Source: Streptomyces coacervatus (lineage in GTDB: Bacteria > Actinomycetota > Actinomycetes > Streptomycetales > Streptomycetaceae). Taken from it: DNA of 64,000 nucleotides. Positions 15,902 to 24,107 of the stretch are shown in pieces. Positions within the stretch are counted from its first letter, which is position 1; each line of letters begins with the position of its first letter. Both the position numbers and the translations under genes were made by a program. The notes beneath the pieces were generated by a model. That model saw nothing but the letters and a program-made list of their open reading frames with translations, was not told the DNA's origin and ran no database searches. Location: positions 682,001 to 746,000 of the forward strand of contig NZ_JARHTP010000002.1 of NCBI RefSeq assembly GCF_029223485.1, read 5' to 3'.

Positions 15902-17124
15902 ATGCCGCGGCGGACGACGTGGTCATCACCGGAATCGGCCTCGTCACACCTGCCGGCATCGGCCGGGAGGCCACCTGGGAACACGTCTGCGCCGGGCGTC
16001 CCACCGCCGCGCGTGACCCTGAACTGGCGGGTCTGCCCGTCGACTTCGCCTGCCGGGTGCCCGGGTTCGACGCCCGGGAGCAGGTCGGAGGCCGACGCCC
16101 CTGGCAGTACGACCGCTACACCCAGTACGCCCTCGTCGCCGCTCGGGAGGCGGTGGCCGACGCGGGGCTCTCCCCCCAGTCATGGGAGGGCGACCGGGTT
16201 GCGGTGGTGCTCGGTTCGGCCGCGGGCGGGGCCGGCACATTCGAGGAACAGCACGGCAGGCTCACCAGCCGCGGCCCCGGGATGGTCTCCCCGCTGTTCC
16301 TGCCGATGTTCCTGCCCAACATGGCCGCCGGACAGCTCGGCATCGACCTGCGGGCCCGCGGCCCCAACCTGCACACCAGCACCGCCTGTGCGTCCGGGGC
16401 CACCGCCATCGGCACCGCGTGCGGGCTGCTGGCCCAGGACGCCTGTGACATCGCCGTGGCGGGCGGCTCGGACGCCATGGTGACCAGGCTGTGCGCCGCC
16501 GGGTTCGCCAAGATGGGGGCCCTGTCGCGCAGTTGCGATCCGCAGACGGCCTCCCGCCCGTTCGACGCCGACCGCGACGGCTTCGTGCTCGCCGAGGGCG
16601 CGGGCGTACTGGTGCTGGAGCGAGCGGCCGACGCCCGCGCCCGGGGCGTGCACGGGCACGCCGTCCTCGCCGGCTACGGCGCCTCGGCCGACGCCCATCA
16701 GGCGGTGGCTCCCGATCCGCACGGCGCAGGGGCGGAACTCGCGCTGCGCCGGGCGCTGGCCGCCGCGCACGCCCGGCCTGACGAGGTCGACCACGTCAAC
16801 GCCCACGGCACCGGCACCCCCTTGAACGACTCCGCCGAGGCCGCCACGCTGCTCCGGGTGCTCGGCGACCGGCCCAGCGTGACCTCCGTCAAAGGCACGA
16901 CCGGTCATCTGATGGGCGCGGCCGGCGCCGTCGAGGCCGCGCTCACCGCCCTGACGGTGGCGCGGGGCGCGGTCCCGCCCACCGCCAACCTTCAACGGCC
17001 GCTGCCCGGACTGGACTTCGTCACCGGATGCCGGGCACGACCGCAGCAGATCGGCCTGGCCCTTAGCAACTCCTTCGGCTTCGGAGGACACAACGCCGTC
17101 CTGGCCTTCCGGCCCGTCGGGTGA
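15898..17124 (+). CDS. Beta-ketoacyl-ACP synthase II (FabF-like)
   Basis: A 408-residue elongating ketosynthase. The Cys-His-His triad is complete: Cys164 in STACASGA, His303 in NAHGTGTPLND and His337 in VKGTTGHLMGAAG, with Lys332 in place. It decarboxylates malonyl-ACP and extends the chain on the adjacent ACP. No chain-length factor follows, so it is not a type II aromatic polyketide heterodimer. The GTG start at 15898 overlaps the ACP stop. Partner of the ketosynthase III and the downstream reductase in the same operon. Confidence 0.92.
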   Translation: MNAAADDVVITGIGLVTPAGIGREATWEHVCAGRPTAARDPELAGLPVDFACRVPGFDAREQVGGRRPWQYDRYTQYALVAAREAVADAGLSPQSWEGDRVAVVLGSAAGGAGTFEEQHGRLTSRGPGMVSPLFLPMFLPNMAAGQLGIDLRARGPNLHTSTACASGATAIGTACGLLAQDACDIAVAGGSDAMVTRLCAAGFAKMGALSRSCDPQTASRPFDADRDGFVLAEGAGVLVLERAADARARGVHGHAVLAGYGASADAHQAVAPDPHGAGAELALRRALAAAHARPDEVDHVNAHGTGTPLNDSAEAATLLRVLGDRPSVTSVKGTTGHLMGAAGAVEAALTALTVARGAVPPTANLQRPLPGLDFVTGCRARPQQIGLALSNSFGFGGHNAVLAFRPVG

Positions 17125-17239
17125 CGCGCTGCGTCCCCCGTCCGGCATCCCGAAGATCGCCCCGCAAGAGCCGCGGGCTCGGGCCCGAGTCCACTCCCCG
17201 CCCGCTTTTCCACCCTGTCCCACCCCGCCGGAGGCCCAA

Positions 17240-18367
17240 GTGCCCACCACCACCCATGTCGTGACGGGAGCCACCGGATTCCTGGCCGCGGCCCTCGTCC
17301 TCGAACTCGCCGCCACCACCGACGCCGAGATCCTCTGCCTGGTCCGGCCCGGCCGCACCCGGCCCGAACACCGTCTGCACCAGGCACTCACCGAAGCCGC
17401 GACCGCCTTCGACCACCCGCCGCCCCTGCTGCAAACCGCCCTGCGCCACGCCCGACCGATCCCCGCCGACCTCACCGTCGACGGCTGCGGCACCGATCCC
17501 GTCCGACTACGCCGCGCCGGCCGACTGGAGTTCTGGCACTCCGCCGCCCTCCTCGCCCACGGAGACCCATACCGTCGCCGGATCTTCGCCACCAACACGG
17601 CGGGAACCCGGCGCCTGCTCGAACTGGCCCGCAGGGCCGACGCGGACGTCTTCAACCACATCAGCACGGCCTACGTCGCCGGCCGCGCGACCGGCCTCGT
17701 CCCGGAGACCCCCGTCCACGAGCCGAGCCCCCGCAACCACTACGAAGCCAGCAAGATCGCCGCCGAGCGCGCCGTACTGCGCGCAGACGCCTTCCCGACC
17801 CGCATCCTGCGGCCCAGCGTCGTCATCGGCCACAGCCGCACCCACGCCTGCCCCATCCACTACACCGGTGCATACGGCATCCAGCAGCGCATCGCCGCCC
17901 ACGCCCGACTGCGCGCCCACGGCCCCTCCCGTCGGCTCGGACCCATCCGCCTCCGAGCCGCCGAGAACGTCCCCTTCAACCTCGTCCCCGTCGACCACGT
18001 CGTACGGCAGGCAGTGGAGATCAGCCTGCGCGGGCCCGCTCACGGCGTCTTCCACCTGACCAACCCGAACCCGCCCACGGCCGGAGCCATGCTCCGCACC
18101 ATGTTCGGCGAACTTCGGCTCCCAGAACCGCAGTTGACCACCGAACCGACCGATCTGTCGGCAGCCGACCGGCGCCTGGACGACCTGCTCGCGTTCTACA
18201 CGCCGTACCTGCTCACCCACCCGCACTTCGACCGCACCCGCACCGACGCCGTCCTCACCGCCCCGCACCAGGCGGCCTTCCCGATGGAGACAGCCGTGCT
18301 GCACGCCTTCTTCGGACATCACGCGCGACACCTCGACCACTGTTACGAGGCGCTGCTGCAAAGCTGA
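17240..18367 (+). CDS. NAD(P)-binding thioester/fatty acyl reductase-like SDR
   Basis: A 375-residue extended SDR. It has the dinucleotide-binding loop TGATGFLAAALVLEL at the N-terminus and the YxxxK catalytic pair in NHYEASKIAAER, with the upstream HISTAYVAGRATG segment. This arrangement is typical of the male-sterility / thioester reductase type that releases an acyl-thioester as aldehyde or alcohol. It starts at GTG 17240 after a GGAGG site, 115 bp after the ketosynthase II gene. In this context the likely role is reductive release of the acyl chain from the ACP; activity on free CoA esters is equally possible. The C-terminus is His-rich (FFGHHARHLDHC). Confidence 0.75.
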   Translation: MPTTTHVVTGATGFLAAALVLELAATTDAEILCLVRPGRTRPEHRLHQALTEAATAFDHPPPLLQTALRHARPIPADLTVDGCGTDPVRLRRAGRLEFWHSAALLAHGDPYRRRIFATNTAGTRRLLELARRADADVFNHISTAYVAGRATGLVPETPVHEPSPRNHYEASKIAAERAVLRADAFPTRILRPSVVIGHSRTHACPIHYTGAYGIQQRIAAHARLRAHGPSRRLGPIRLRAAENVPFNLVPVDHVVRQAVEISLRGPAHGVFHLTNPNPPTAGAMLRTMFGELRLPEPQLTTEPTDLSAADRRLDDLLAFYTPYLLTHPHFDRTRTDAVLTAPHQAAFPMETAVLHAFFGHHARHLDHCYEALLQS

Positions 18368-18742
18368 ACGGCACTCGCCTGGCCGCTGGTGATCATGGTC
18401 CTGCTGCGGACGACCCGTTCCCGCCCGCGCAGCAAGGTCCGGGTGGCCGTCGCCCGGGCGGCGGCGATCGCGTCCCTCACCGCGATGGCGCTGATGCACC
18501 AGCCCGGTGAGGACTCCTCACGGGTCTACTTCGGCACCGACACCCACGCCTTCGGTCTTCTGCTCGGCGCCGCGCTCGCACTCGCCGTTCCCTCGGCCCG
18601 TGCCTGGAAGCACCGCTGGGCACCATTGGCCTGCGGGGCGGCCGGTGTTCTGGGGTGGGTCGTCCTCGGGGTACTGGCCGGAGGGATCCACTCCGACTCC
18701 GCGTACCTGTACCCGTGGGGCTTCGCCGCCGCGGCATGTGCT
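18368..18742 (+). pseudogene. Acyltransferase-3 family fragment
   Basis: Directly after the reductase stop codon the frame reads as the middle and C-terminal membrane helices of an acyltransferase-3 (OafA/YrhL type) protein. Recognisable text is WPLVIMVLLRTTRSR, then VYFGTDTHAFGLLLGAALAL and further hydrophobic helices. The catalytic N-terminal part (RxxR/HxxxF region) is missing. The frame runs into a fragment of a different gene at about 18742. It is a 5'-truncated relic. Confidence 0.65.
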
Positions 18743-19169
18743 GTCCGGCTGCGCTCGGCCCGACCGTGCCGCTCGCCGAGGCCGCGCAGTCGCTGCGCTG
18801 GGCGACGCGCGCCCTTCGCCTCGCGGAACGCGGCATCCTGCCGCGGCAGGGGGCTGCTGCGGTGCGCCGACCACCTCGCGACGCTGCTGCTGTACAGCGA
18901 CGAACCACTCCTGACCCACCTCGAGACCCGCGCCCTCGGACCGCTGCAGGCGGTGCCGGAGACGCAGCGCGCCCGGCTCCGTGAACCCCCTGCTGGCCTG
19001 GCTGCTCGGCGGGAGCAACGTCCCCGACACAGCCGCCCGTCTGCACGTACATCCGCAGACCGTCCGCTACCGGCCGCGACAGCTGGAGAAACTCTTCGGC
19101 GACACCCTCTGCGCCCCCGGCACGCGGCTGGAGCTCATCCCCGCCCTGCAGGCGACGTCCACCGGCTGA
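18743..19169 (+). pseudogene. PucR-family regulator remnant with two frameshifts
   Basis: The C-terminal part of a PucR/CdaR-type regulator can be pieced together from three frames: LGPTVPLAEAAQSLRWATRA, then LLRCADHLATLLLYSDEPLL, then NPLLAWLLGGSNVPDTAARL. The last part continues into the helix-turn-helix LHVHPQTVRYRPRQLEKLFG (HTH_30). Two frameshifts break the gene and the N-terminal half is absent. It is a decayed copy fused in position to the acyltransferase relic. Confidence 0.7.
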
Positions 19170-19308
19170 CCGGCTTTCTGACTGACCGTCCTTCTCCATT
19201 GACACGGTGACGAGTGTCGCGCAAGTGGATGTCTCGCTGGAGGTGCCGAGCGCAATTCGCTACCTTCCGTTGCATCTGTAGCAAATTGCCCCTTGCATGG
19301 AGGAGAAC

Positions 19309-19725
19309 TTGACGTCCATGAGGAACGTTGCAGCCACCGCGGCGATCGTTGCTACTGCGCTGGCCTGCGCCTCCGCGACGGCCGGTGCAGCAGGCACATC
19401 CGACGATGCCCAAGCCCAGGCCACCAACATCGACGGGCGGACCATCCAGGAGAGCGGCCCACTGGAGGATTCACTGCTCGACTTTGTCCAGCGCGCCTCG
19501 TCCCCCGATGAGAGCGAATTGGGGACGGCTTGCTTCAATGGGCGCACCGACGGCAGCCGAAACTTCTACCTGACCTGTGACAGTCACACATACCCGGTGT
19601 ACGTGGACTGCACCGACGGCCGCCACGAGTTCCGGCGCTCCTACTCCGGCCGATGGGACTTCCGCCTGACGTGCCCTGCGGGAACACGAGCGGTGTGGGG
19701 CGGCAGTTGGTTCGGGCATGCCTAG
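19309..19725 (+). CDS. Small secreted cysteine-containing protein
   Basis: A protein of 138 residues I do not recognise. It begins with a typical signal peptide (MRNVAATAAIVATALACASA, then AGA) and has a mature part of about 110 residues with four cysteines: ACFNG, LTCDSH, VDCTDG and LTCPAG. These are spaced evenly in a Tyr/Phe/Arg-rich beta-strand region and suggest two disulfides in a small extracellular fold. The TTG at 19309 has GGAGG five bases upstream; an ATG at 19318 is the alternative with poor spacing. No neighbour explains it. Its end overlaps the replaced tail of the opposite-strand GNAT pseudogene. Confidence 0.65.
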   Translation: MTSMRNVAATAAIVATALACASATAGAAGTSDDAQAQATNIDGRTIQESGPLEDSLLDFVQRASSPDESELGTACFNGRTDGSRNFYLTCDSHTYPVYVDCTDGRHEFRRSYSGRWDFRLTCPAGTRAVWGGSWFGHA

Positions 19726-20548
19726 TTCGTAACTGATCACCGCTGCCGCAAGTTCCGTTCATTGATGGGCCCAGGCCGAGCCGTCGGTAGTCCGGATGCG
19801 TTCCGACCGGCTCGAACTGGGCGGTCTTGTTCGCCTCGTCGAGCCACATGATCGTCGATGCGGCCATCGTTCCGTCCGGCGCCTCCACCAGGACGTGCAG
19901 GTCACCGCGGTACGGCGGTGTCCGCCGGACGCCCTCGTAGCCCTCGGCCGTATATGTTGACGGAGCCCGGGCGTCCACATGGGCCTGGCCCGCCGCCCGC
20001 GGCCCGGCCTCGTCGGCGGTGCGGAATCGGAACCCGTCCGGCAGCACCGGTCGTTCGACGTCGTCGAGGTCCCGCTCATTGAGTTGAATCCAGGAGCCGG
20101 TGTCGCCGAGCGAGGCCGGATCGGTCTCGTAGCCGTGCGCCGCCCATCGCTTCAGGGCGAACTCATCGGCGGCCTGGGCCACCACCGTGCGCTCGATGCC
20201 GACGGTCACACCGTCGTACCAGTCGATCACCTCGTCCACCAGCTCGCTGTGGTCGGGATGCACCTGATCCGCCAGATAGGCGCTGGTGACGTCCTTCACC
20301 GACCCGTCGCTCCGCCTCACCCGGTGCGGCAGACAGGCCCAGCCCCACGCCACCAACTCGTCGCCGGAGAACCACAGTCGGCGCCGCCGGCTCTCGCCGT
20401 CGCATGCGTGCCCTTTGCCCCAGGTCCAGGCCGGTTCTCCGAACGAGGCGTCGCTGTTCGCCAGGTCGGGACGGACGGCCGTGACCCGCTGTGCCAGGCC
20501 CTGCATGAGCTGTACGTCCGCAGCGGTCACGAGACCGGAGTCTGCCAT
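19535..20548 (-). pseudogene. GNAT-containing protein with lost C-terminus
   Basis: From the ATG at 20548 the frame encodes about 260 residues of a two-part GNAT protein. The acetyl-CoA motif start FEPVGTHPDYRRLGLG is visible near 19770-19820. The usual continuation of the family is missing. Instead the frame runs for about 75 codons of low-quality Arg/Cys/Gly text across the neighbouring secreted-protein gene. I read it as a 3' truncation or frameshift within the acetyl-CoA site, so the product is probably inactive. It lies 111 bp downstream of the YbjQ operon on the same strand. Confidence 0.6.
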
Positions 20549-20659
20549 GGTGCGCCACTGTGCCAGGACCCACGAAGTCGTCGAACCGGTTTCCAGGGGG
20601 CGGGGACCGCAGCGGCCGGTGGCACAACGCCCGAAGCGCATCGGGAGGCGGCGGAATCC

Positions 20660-21097
20660 CTACTCCCCGATCACCAGCCGCTCCAGAGCCGCCCGTGCCC
20701 GCGCGTCGGATTGTGCACGGGCCGCGATCGCGCCCGCGAGCTCCCGCACCCACTCGTCGAGCGCCACCGGCCGCCGTGAAAGCACCACGCCGCGGACCTC
20801 CTTGCACACCTCGCCCTTGGGGTGCCCGCCCGCCAGGTCGAGCACGAGACGCTGCTCGCCGAGGAAGACCTCGACCCGCTCCACGCGGCCCTCGCGCCCC
20901 GCGAGCCGGTCGGCCATGCCCCGCTTTCGCTCGACGACGACGGAACCGGCCGGCAACGCCTCGGAGAGTGTCCCGGTGAGCACCTGGGCGTAGACTTCCA
21001 GGTCGGCGGCGTCCCTGCGCAGCGCGGCCGTCAGCAGGTCGATGGAGTCTGTTTCCCCGCCGGGCTCGAACGGGACGGGGTCGTGTGGCGAGGTCAT
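20660..21097 (-). CDS. Conserved hypothetical protein linked to YbjQ genes
   Basis: A cytoplasmic protein of 145 residues with no recognisable catalytic motif. It has a mixed alpha/beta middle (VERVEVFLGEQRLVLDLAGG) and a helical C-terminus (ALDEWVRELAGAIAARAQSD). I have the impression that similar proteins sit next to heavy-metal-binding YbjQ genes in other Streptomyces. The ATG at 21097 follows GAGAGG. It is third in a minus-strand operon, 51 nt after the double-YbjQ gene. Function unknown. Confidence 0.7.
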   Translation of the reverse strand: MTSPHDPVPFEPGGETDSIDLLTAALRRDAADLEVYAQVLTGTLSEALPAGSVVVERKRGMADRLAGREGRVERVEVFLGEQRLVLDLAGGHPKGEVCKEVRGVVLSRRPVALDEWVRELAGAIAARAQSDARARAALERLVIGE

Positions 21098-21148
21098 CGC
21101 GGGGCCTCTCGTGGTGTGTGGTTGCTCCAAGTCTGCTGGGCCGGGCGC

Positions 21149-22009
21149 TCAGCCGTCCAGGCTGAGCACGATCGTCGGGCGCTCGATGACGTGGTCCTCG
21201 CGCAGCGGCCGCACGGCTGTGCCGATGGCGAAGAACTCGGTGGTGTGGCCGCCCCAGCGGTGGTTGTGGGCATTGAGCTGCACGCCGACGACGCCCTCCG
21301 CGTGCAGCTCCTCCGCCTCGTGCTGCATCCGCGCCATGGCCAGCTCCCGCGCGTCGTACAGCGCCTGCGTGAACTGTTCGATCTCCACGTTCTTGCCGAA
21401 GTTGGAGAACACCTGTCCCATCCGCTGATGCGCGATGTGGTAGACGCAGGTGCCCATCACCATGCCCAGCGGGGCGTAGCCGGCGCGGATGAGCGTCCAG
21501 AAGTCCTGGCCGTTGAGATCGGAGGTGAACGGCTGGCCCTTGAGGTTGCGCCAGCTGCCGCCGTTGCCGCCCGGCGCCGGGTGGTCGGCCTTGACGGCGG
21601 TGCCGATGGCGATGAACTCCGCTATGTCGCTGCCGAATTCACGGGCCTCGACGCTGAGCCGGACGCCGACGATGCCGTCCGCGCCCAGCTGGGCCGCCTC
21701 CGCCTCCATGCGGGTCATCGCCAGCTCGCGTGCGTGGTACATCGCCTGGCTGAGCGTGGTCAGCTCCTGGTTCTTGCCCCAGCGGCCCAGCTGGATGCCC
21801 ACGTGGTAGATCGAGCTGCCCAGTACGAGGCCGATGGGCCTGAAGCCCGCCTCGCGCACCAGCAGGAACTCATTGACCGACAGGTCGCTGGTGAAGATCG
21901 AACCCGGCTTGCCCGGCTGCAGCTCGGCCAGCCGCCGCATCGCATCGGCCGGCACGCCCTGGGCGGATACTCCGTCAGGAGTGCCGTCGGCGGGGTTGAA
22001 GACGGTCAT
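21149..22009 (-). CDS. Tandem YbjQ (heavy-metal-binding domain) protein
   Basis: A 286-residue protein made of two YbjQ/UPF0145 domains in tandem. Each copy has the pattern FTSDLSVNEFLLVREAGFRP / FTSDLNGQDFWTLIRAGYAP, then a Gly-rich strand (LVLGSSIYHVG / MVMGTCVYHIA), then a helix ending ARELAMTRM / ARELAMARM and a GADGIVGVRL-type strand. YbjQ forms oligomeric rings in other bacteria; metal binding is a database label rather than a proven role. It has no membrane segment. It is separated by 13 nt from the upstream YbjQ gene and is clearly in its operon. Confidence 0.85.
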   Translation of the reverse strand: MTVFNPADGTPDGVSAQGVPADAMRRLAELQPGKPGSIFTSDLSVNEFLLVREAGFRPIGLVLGSSIYHVGIQLGRWGKNQELTTLSQAMYHARELAMTRMEAEAAQLGADGIVGVRLSVEAREFGSDIAEFIAIGTAVKADHPAPGGNGGSWRNLKGQPFTSDLNGQDFWTLIRAGYAPLGMVMGTCVYHIAHQRMGQVFSNFGKNVEIEQFTQALYDARELAMARMQHEAEELHAEGVVGVQLNAHNHRWGGHTTEFFAIGTAVRPLREDHVIERPTIVLSLDG

Positions 22010-22022
22010 GAACGGGTTCCCC

Positions 22023-22967
22023 TCATCGCAAATCGGTGGCAGTACGGTGCATGGTCCGCCGACGTCGTTGCGGGTCGAGCGGCATCACGGTGAGTGTGCG
22101 GGGCGGCTGCCGGCGTGCCGTGAAGTGGGCGACGGTGGTGCCCACCAGCGTCGCCTCGGCCACATGGTCCTCCTGCTCGTTGTTGCCGCTGCGGATGCAG
22201 GACTCGCCCCAGATGCGCAGGCCGCCGGCCGAGAGGATCACGCCGTCGCCGCCCCGCCGCCCGGTCTGCGCCCTCAGGTGCGCACGGGCGTCGGAGCGCA
22301 CCGCCTGCACGAGCTCGCTCCAACCGCTGACCTCGGTGTTGTTCCACGAGCGCGACTGTGCGCGGGTGCCGTAATCGTCATGGCGTACGCCGATGGACAT
22401 CCCGTACAGCAGCTCCACCGGGACCCATCCCGCGGTCACCAGCTTCGCGAACCCCTGGCCGTCGAGGTGACAGGTGAACGGCTGCGGCGCCCGTACCGTC
22501 CCGGCCGCGCGCACCGCTGTTCCGATCACCTTGAACTCCAGGCAGTTGGGCTGCGCCGCGAAGGGCGCCACCGTCAACTGTGCGGCGACGACGCCGTCGC
22601 CGCCGAGGGCCGAGCACTCCGCGGTCATCCGGTCGAGGGCCGAGCGACGCGCCTGGTCGAGCACCTGGACGAGCGCGGCGGACGGGGCGCCGGCTCCGGA
22701 GAGCGCGACGCCGGCGTAGGCGCTGCCGAAGGCATAGCGGGCGAAACCGTCGTAAAGACAGTCGTGATAGCCCCAGTACCGGCCGCTGCGGCCCACGTGG
22801 TAAACGGCCGAGCCCATGACCTGGCCCACCGGCTCGAACCCCACGGCGCGCAGTGCCGCGAATTCACCGGTGGACAGCGCCGAGGACCACGTCCCGCTGC
22901 TCCGCACCTCGGCGATGCGTGCGGCTGCCACCGGGGGCAGCCCGGAACCGGTCCATTCCCCGCTCAT
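22023..22967 (-). CDS. Divergent YbjQ-domain protein
   Basis: A protein of 314 residues that appears to hold two YbjQ-like domains. The first is recognisable from LSTGEFAALRAVGFEPVGQV, then GSAYHVG-like strand text and ALDRMTAECSALGGDGVVAA. The second starts at FTCHLDGQGFAKLVTAGWVP and is more divergent, ending in an Arg-rich tail. It is the first gene of the YbjQ operon. The ATG at 22967 is favoured; an upstream in-frame extension is low-complexity. Function unknown; co-expression with the tandem YbjQ protein suggests a hetero-oligomer. Confidence 0.75.
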   Translation of the reverse strand: MSGEWTGSGLPPVAAARIAEVRSSGTWSSALSTGEFAALRAVGFEPVGQVMGSAVYHVGRSGRYWGYHDCLYDGFARYAFGSAYAGVALSGAGAPSAALVQVLDQARRSALDRMTAECSALGGDGVVAAQLTVAPFAAQPNCLEFKVIGTAVRAAGTVRAPQPFTCHLDGQGFAKLVTAGWVPVELLYGMSIGVRHDDYGTRAQSRSWNNTEVSGWSELVQAVRSDARAHLRAQTGRRGGDGVILSAGGLRIWGESCIRSGNNEQEDHVAEATLVGTTVAHFTARRQPPRTLTVMPLDPQRRRRTMHRTATDLR

Positions 22968-23214
22968 GAATCCCCGCTCATGGACACCAACTCCCCCTTC
23001 GCGCCCTGACCGAGGGCACAGCCCGTTCGAGTCTATGCGTACGGTCGGCGGCGTAGGAGTCGTGGTTGCTGAGGTCGTACCTGCTGGTCCCACTCAGCCC
23101 GGCGAGGTGGCCGGCGATGAAGTCCTCGACGAGGACGGCGGTTTGCCGCGAGCCGTGCAGGGCAGGAACGGGTGTCCGCAGGTCGGTTATGGTTGCCGGA
23201 GGGTGGGTCGGACA
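22968..23214. other. Region with a short unidentified coding-like remnant
   Basis: On the minus strand, about 23041-23170 reads as protein-like text (VEDFIAGHLAGLSGTSRYDL, then SNHDSYAADRTHR) without a start codon. I do not recognise the family. It sits next to a transposase relic and is probably another gene fragment. The promoter of the YbjQ operon must lie here too. Confidence 0.35.
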
Positions 23215-23345
23215 CGACGGAGGGGCTCGCGTTGGATCGTCTGGCAGGAGCGGACCTGGAAGTCGGCCCGGCCCAGTTCGTGTTTGACGAGTTCATCATC
23301 TTGCTCGATCCAGCCGCGCAACCCGTACAGGACGACACGATCCGG
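23215..23345 (-). mobile_element. IS701-type transposase remnant
   Basis: About 40 codons on the minus strand read VLYGLRGWIEQDDELVKHEL, then GRADFQVRSCQTIQR. This is the C-terminal DDE-domain signature of IS701-family transposases (canonical GLRxWIEQxYKQVKHELGWADFQVRS). No start, no catalytic core and no terminal repeats remain. It lies just outside the 3' end of the polysaccharide operon and next to the PAP2 gene. Confidence 0.75.
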
Positions 23346-23413
23346 CAACGCCCGACGCTGCGCACGGCAGACAAGAAGGTCACCACCGCAGGTCGACCGG
23401 ACGCGGTGGGCGT

Positions 23414-24100
23414 GTGACCCGCCGGCCGGCGCCCGCGGTGCTGCCCCCGTCGCTGCGCCCGTGGCTCGGGCTGATCGCGGCCCTCGCCGCGCTGGTGGTC
23501 GTCGTGATCGGGGTTCTGTACGCAGGCCACAGCGAGCCCGGCAGGGTGGACAGGTGGTTCGTCTCGCCGACGGCGGACAGTGTGCGGCCTCCGTGGCGGC
23601 GCGTCGCTCTGTTCTTGGACTTCTTGGGGAATCCCGCCGGTTCGGTGATGTTGGTCGTGGCCCTCGTGGGCGGCTGCCTGCTGCTCCGGCGTCCTCGCGC
23701 GGCGGTGCTCGTCGTTGCCGGCGTCGTGGTGACCGTGGGGACGGCGACGCTGCTCAAACACCTGGTGGGGCGGACCATCCACGGCCCCGGCAACCTGTCC
23801 TACCCGAGCGGGCACACCGCCTTCCTCACCGCGCTCGCCCTCATGGTGGCGATGCTCGCGACCGGCCGGTTGGGCCTCGGCAGGACGGCCGGCACGTCAC
23901 TCGTGCTCGGCGCGGGGCTGGTGGCCGGCGCCGCCATGGGCTGGGCGCAGGTCGCCCTGGGCGCGCACTATCCGACCGACGTCCTCGGCGGCTGGTGCAC
24001 CGCGCTGGCGGTGATTCCGGCGACCGCATGGCTGGTCGACCGGACAGCCGACCGGCTGGTCGATGGGATGGCCGATGCCGGTCGGCTGGAGCGTCGCTGA
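23414..24100 (+). CDS. PAP2-family membrane phosphatase
   Basis: A 228-residue protein with about six hydrophobic helices. The lipid-phosphatase signature is complete: KHLVGRTI (motif 1, K-x6-R-like), YPSGHTAF (motif 2) and ALGAHYPTDVLGG (motif 3). Family members dephosphorylate phosphatidate, diacylglycerol-pyrophosphate or undecaprenyl pyrophosphate on the outer face of the membrane. The GTG start is at 23414. It converges on the last gene of the polysaccharide operon with only 7 nt between stops. Recycling of the undecaprenyl carrier used by that operon is a reasonable inference. Confidence 0.85.
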   Translation: MTRRPAPAVLPPSLRPWLGLIAALAALVVVVIGVLYAGHSEPGRVDRWFVSPTADSVRPPWRRVALFLDFLGNPAGSVMLVVALVGGCLLLRRPRAAVLVVAGVVVTVGTATLLKHLVGRTIHGPGNLSYPSGHTAFLTALALMVAMLATGRLGLGRTAGTSLVLGAGLVAGAAMGWAQVALGAHYPTDVLGGWCTALAVIPATAWLVDRTADRLVDGMADAGRLERR

Positions 24101-24107
24101 CGTCACG

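Noticed and set aside
16180..17667. 495-codon minus-strand frame opposite ketosynthase II and reductase
   Set aside because: The plus strand has complete catalytic triads; the reverse frame is Gly/Arg/Val-rich shadow.
23172..23417. 81-codon plus-strand frame just before the PAP2 gene
   Set aside because: It is antisense to the IS701-type transposase fragment, which explains its apparent coding character.
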